This document shows positions 42,571 through 46,790 of a stretch of DNA of 46,790 nt, one piece after another (within the stretch, counting starts at the first letter, position 1; every line of letters starts with the position of its first letter). Made by a program: the position numbers and the translations under genes. This DNA is from Silene noctiflora (taxonomy: Eukaryota > Streptophyta > Magnoliopsida > Caryophyllales > Caryophyllaceae): the NCBI GenBank assembly GCA_009801015.1, contig VHZZ01008375.1, forward strand, positions 11,697-58,486. The letters run 5' to 3'. The notes beneath the pieces are model-generated. The model did no database searches, was not told the origin of the DNA, and saw nothing but the letters and a program-made list of their open reading frames with translations.

Positions 42571-43524
42571 TGTCATGGTTCGCTTATTTCAAGCTCTCGT
42601 GACACGTTAAAGATGCTTATGGTAGCTCACATTAAGCATACAAGCACATACGAAGTCTATACTAGCTCTGGACAACACAACAATAGTTCACTTCAGCTCA
42701 CAACTAGCTCACTCAAGTGTACTCAGCTCACTCTTAGTTAGGGCAGCTCATTCTCAGTTGAGGTTAGGTGGGCAAGCTACTATGCAGTCCACACCGTCCG
42801 TATATGCCGAGGAGATGCAAGTATGCCAAGAGATGTGACCAAGGGCCATGTATTAAGTCCCGTGTCCACATACACCCCCTCTAAATAACTACCATACATC
42901 CCCCCTTATTCATCCTTATCCCCTTATCTCTAATCACCAAATACACCCCTTTTACCCATCCATTTTGGCGCCAAAACTCAAGGGAAGCAAGGGTTCATTT
43001 CCTCTCCTTATTTCGGCCATTTTACAAGGAGACAAAATGGTTCACTCTCCCTCTTTTTGCCGCCATTTCTCGAGGGGAATGAGGGTTGCAACCCTTTGTT
43101 CCCTACACCCCTTTTGGAAGCCTTTCATAAGGAGAAACAAGGAGATTAATTCCCTTTTCTCACGCACGGCCAAGGGGAACGAAGGACACACCTATTCGGC
43201 ATAACTACCCCTTATGTCGCCTATAAATAGAGGCCTTAAGCCATCATTTTCCATCATTCAGAATTCATTCCATTTTTATACAAACACACATAAATATTCA
43301 CACAACCTTCGATATTGTAATCTTTATTTCCGCATTGTAAACGAATTGTACAAACTTTGTAAGTTATCAATAATATTCAATCTTTCCGCTGGACTCTTGT
43401 ACTTTGCTATTTTCTCTTTATATTCTCGAGTGATATCGTTTCAAACGCTTGACTCGCACCAAGTCGTGTGTTTTGGTACAAGTGGCGCACGTCTATTCCT
43501 TGCCCGTGGAATCAGGACGTGACA
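42571..43524 (+). repeat. 5' LTR of element B
   Basis: 954 bp, TGTCAT...GTGACA. It matches the LTRs of element A across the AGCTCAC cluster, the cctataaatagaggcc promoter (near 43220) and the cgagtgatatc segment, but it is clearly more diverged from them than they are from each other. Confidence 0.85.
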
Positions 43525-43526
43525 CG

Positions 43527-43538
43527 TGGTATAAGAGC
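43527..43538 (+). other. Primer-binding site of element B
   Basis: TGGTATAAGAGC, one mismatch to the tRNA-iMet complement TGGTATCAGAGC, two bases after the LTR. Confidence 0.7.
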
Positions 43539-43692
43539 TAGTTTTACACCAAACTCACGCAAACTCTACATGAAGTAAACGTGATATCCAAAACCAAGTT
43601 TACGCCAAGTAACGTGTTTACAAGAACAAGGTTCGCATCAAAAATCAAATCTCATTTACATCAAGTTATTTCGATATCACTACCGAAAGAAT

Positions 43693-46500
43693 GACGGGAG
43701 CGTAAGTTAACCCCACGACCGAAAAGGCCAAGAATACGAAGGCAGCAACTGAGGCGCGTTTTGGCAAAATGGAGGGCGAAATTGGCGCATGTCGTGAAGC
43801 CATGTTTCAAGTCAATGAAAGACTTTCATTATTGGAAGAAGATAGGCCAAGTCCCTAAGTGACTAAAGCAATTGGTATGATCAATAATCTCGTGAAGATT
43901 ATTGACGATTTGAGGGCCGAAGTTACTTCTCTCCGTGATAGGAGAGTTGGAGGTGCGGGAAGGATGGACACCCCAAATGTAATATCCCAAGAAATGTGTG
44001 GAAAATTGTCCCACATGGAAAGAATAAGGAGATCTTGAGAAAGCTTATAATAGATTCCACCCACCACTTAATAACAAGGCTTTCTCCTTTTGGGCTTAAG
44101 TGAGGACAAATAATGGGCTTATAGGGAGCTTCCCGTCGTATTGGGATTGTGTTACGACGGTGGAGGGTCGGGTCGTTACAGGTGGTATCGGAGCAACCCT
44201 ACGACCGTGTGGTGATTAGAGGCAGTGGTTATACGCTCCGTTATGATCACTCACCTAGCGGGGGGGGGGGGGATTCTGAGTTAGCGGTTATGCATCCAGA
44301 CACAACGGGAACGTTGTGCTCCATAAGTGGGGAGATTGTAACACCCCAAGAAATGTGTGGAAAATTGTCCCACATGAAAGAATAAGGAGATCTTGAGAAA
44401 ACTTATAATAGATTTCACCCACCACTTAATAACAAGGCCTTCTCCTTTTGGGCTTAAGTGAGGACAAATAATGGGCTTAGTGGGAGCTTCCCCTCGTATT
44501 GGGATTGTGTTACGACGGTGGCGGGTCGGGTCGTTACACCAAAGGTGAAAATTCCTAAGCCGCCCAAGTATAGTGGCAAACGAGACTCCAAGAAGATCGA
44601 CAATTTTCTGTGGAGTATGGAACGCTATTTCCAGAACGTCCTTGTAACGGGCGAAAAAACAAAAATAGGCACTGCAACGTTGTACCTAACCGAAGACGCA
44701 ATACTATAGCGGAGGAGAAGAGAGATCGACATCCAAAGGGATTCATGTACTATAAGTACATGGGAAGAGTTCAAGGCAAATTTCAAAAAAATATTCTATC
44801 CGAAGAATGCCACAGAACTCGCTTCGAAGAAGTTAAGAAATCAGAAACAATCGAGATATATTCGAGAGTATGTGAAGCAATTCACCACCCTCCTACTTTA
44901 AGTAGAAGGTATGCCCGAACAATTATCTCTTCTCTATTTCATAGACGGTCTTCAACATTGGGCCGAACAAGAACTCAAGCGTAGGGGTGTGAAAACCTTG
45001 AGCGACGCTATTGTTGTTGCCGAGTCACTATACGAGAATTCGTGTCAACCAAAGAAAGGTTTCTCAAAGAATTCAGTAGGGAACGGTGGAGGAAGAAACG
45101 CCTCAGATCGTTCAAAGCCAGACAATGGCAGGACTTCATTTGACTCCAAGGACCGAGATAAGGGCAAGTCCAAGGAGAAGTCCAATGCTGGGAGGGGACA
45201 ACCTAATTGTTTCCTACGTGGAGGACCACAATTCATCCGTAATTGCCCAAGTAAGCAAAATTTGAATGTCATGGCCAAGGTGTATGCGGACAAGGATGAG
45301 TCCGACGACGAAGCCCACATGGGATCATTTTTTTTGCTCCACGGCATGTCCAAAGAACCGAAGGGGAAGTCTGGAGCACACGGGGACGCTGGTGTAAGCA
45401 AAAGATTGACGCCTAAGAAAGGTTGTAGGCCTACCGAGGACCACGATTTAATGTTCGTTGAAGCAAGGATAAATGACACACCCATTGTCTCTCTGCTTGA
45501 CACCGGTGCGTCTCATAACTTCGTGACCAAGGAAGTGGCCACTAGATTGGGTATTAAGTACGACAAAGGATTCGACACCATGAAGGTCATGAACTCCTCG
45601 TCTAGATCTATTCATGGAACCGCCAACGGACTACCAATCTGCGTCGGTGACTGGGAAGGAACGGTGGATTTTACCGTGGTGACTATGGATGACCATGCCT
45701 GTGTATTGGGGATAGAATTAATCTAAGCCGTAGCGCCAGTCACATTTGTAGGGAATAAGGCCGTTATGATTGAAGGCCATGTATAGATACTTCTGTATCA
45801 AGCAAGACACGGAGAGGTAAAAAATCGTATTTTGTCAACGCTACGAGCGACCGATATTTCAGGGAGAACGGGACGTTCAAACAAGAACGTATCCACGGAA
45901 GGTTCAACTTCGCAAAAGGGGTCGCGGTGGACAACCGCCGGTCCACAAGAAGAGGGGTCATTTGGAAGCCCCGAATGGAATGACAAGGGTGTACCCAAAT
46001 ATGGATGTTTTGTATGTCAAGGGCCTCACTACCTACGTGAGTGTCCCGTGTAAAAGAAATTCCTCAAAATGATCAATCGAAAGTTAAGGAAAACAACCGT
46101 CGTCGAGGATTCGAAATTTGGAGACTCGAGTAAAAAATAGGTTGGGAAAGACAAAGCGAGGTTGATGAGATGCAAGTCGAAGGAAGCAATGTCCAACCAC
46201 CACCTGTCCTAGATACAACACAAGGACAGATCATTGAAGAAGCATCAATCCCTAAGACGCCCAGAGAATTAAGTCATGTCTTACCATTCAACTATCTATG
46301 GACGACTCAAGGGAAAGTTCAAAATGTGGAGGCCAAAATATCAATGTATCCAAGGTCGTTGCACAACGTCCTTACCATCAAAAAGGCCGCACAAGATTGT
46401 ATTCGTTACTCTTATGTCAAGACTACCGTCAATCTGGAAGAAAATTTGGAACATCTAGAACACCGCATGGCCTATGATGTGCCTATTCAACTTGGAGAAT
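43693..46500 (+). pseudogene. gag/protease-type coding region of element B, fossil
   Basis: Same order as in element A: coiled-coil-like start, gag region (IDNFLWSMERYFQNVLV near 44599-44643, after the TRIM), a knuckle-like segment with GGPQFIRNCP (about 45220-45250), aspartic-protease segment with LLDTGASHNF (about 45460-45725), second knuckle CFVCQGPHYLRECP (about 46007-46048), and the start of the diverged second protease-like segment (about 46310-46500). Broken in several places. Confidence 0.7.
43978..44538 (+). mobile_element. TRIM (terminal-repeat retrotransposon in miniature), 561 bp, structurally complete
   Basis: LTRs of 203 bp (43978-44180) and 202 bp (44337-44538) begin TGTAA and end GTTACA. 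The interior is 156 bp and opens with a tRNA-Met-type primer site TGGTATCGGAGC (44183-44194) and closes with a purine tract aagtggggagat. The exact 5-bp target duplication CCAAA flanks it (43973-43977, 44539-44543). The LTRs differ at about ten positions, an age of a few million years at usual plant rates. It is inserted in the gag region of element B. The LTR contains tgtcccacatg and ttataata, words common in plant TRIM promoters. No coding capacity. Confidence 0.93.
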
Positions 46501-46790
46501 TGATAAGTACTTTTTATATACATTTTTATCCCCTATTTTAGTTCTATTTTACTAATCATTTTAACACTTTGTTTAGTATTTTGAGCTAATATCGTGTTCT
46601 AGTTGCATTGTCTTGCTTTTAACGTGTTTTGTAGGAAATCAAGCTTTTAGTAGCTAAATCCCGACAAGTACGAGCAAATATCGAGAACACAAGCTAAGTA
46701 GAGCAAGGATTGGGCCATGCATGGTCATGCAAGTGCAAAAACTCAAAGAGATGATCATAATATGAAGGAAATGGCCCAAAATGAATATTC
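46501..46790 (+). repeat. Start of another LTR-like element, cut by the window edge
   Basis: At 46501 element B is replaced by TGATAAGTACTTTTTATATA, followed by tttagtattttgagc and gtgttttgtaggaaatcaag. This resembles the start of plant LTRs of the TGATAAGT type. Only 290 bp are visible, so the family is not fixed. Confidence 0.45.

Larger units (their letters stand above)
42571..46500 (+). mobile_element. LTR element copy B of the gag/protease-only family, broken and interrupted
   Basis: LTR 42571-43524, primer site just after it, then gag/protease-type sequence parallel to element A up to the point matching about 23350 of A. Sequence unlike A then begins at 46501, so the right part and second LTR are not in view. 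A 561-bp TRIM lies inside the gag region. It is not intact, with several breaks. Confidence 0.8.

Overview
The window is plant nuclear DNA: spliced genes with short AT-rich introns, plant-type repeats, and long AT-rich spacers. The AT-rich flanks, the MITE termini and the TACTCG-GT-CGAGTA repeat suggest a dicot, possibly Caryophyllales; that placement is inference. Two host genes can be defended. The first is a complete ten-exon TSO1/TCX2-type CXC-domain gene (9766-14849, +; 739 codons plus stop when spliced), a LIN54-like DNA-binding subunit of the plant cell-cycle repressor system. The second is a single-exon secreted leucine-rich-repeat gene with a very short extensin-like tail (34211-35407, -).

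Layout. 1-9480: intergenic, with Stowaway-like and other foldback MITEs, a tRNA-like SINE candidate and degenerate repeats. 9481-14849: promoter/leader and body of the TSO1-like gene. 15199-19799: one complete-ended 4.6-kb mariner-like (Tc1/mariner) DNA transposon flanked by TA. It carries a decayed D,D39D transposase on the minus strand and, unexpectedly, a second intact 163-residue ORF on the plus strand with its own plant-like leader. 19929-25053: an LTR element with about 930-bp LTRs and only gag/protease-type sequence (TR-GAG type). 25775-27380: tail of a LINE (minus). 27900-30822: minus-strand Ty3/gypsy-type fragment (LTR, leader, gag) rich in the TACTCG-GT-CGAGTA palindrome. 31380-32225: an uncertain LTR-like block. 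32226-32967: tail of a second LINE (plus). 34211-35407: the LRR gene. 36281-37011: a non-autonomous TIR element. 38870-40090: an old dispersed repeat invaded by a tiny LTR element, itself invaded by a GACCCGA-repeat element with 9-bp target duplications. 40730-41450: a transposon-derived coding fragment and a long trinucleotide microsatellite. 42441-46790: a LINE 3' stub hit by a second copy of the TR-GAG element, whose gag is split by a complete 561-bp TRIM; a further LTR-like sequence begins at 46501.

The host genes show no sign of working together; most of the window is transposon history. The most unusual item is the accessory gene inside the mariner-like element. Next come the palindromic LTR motif, the GACCCGA element and the gag/protease-only LTR family with repeated zinc-knuckle and protease-like modules. 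All homology statements rest on motif recognition by eye; no database search was run.
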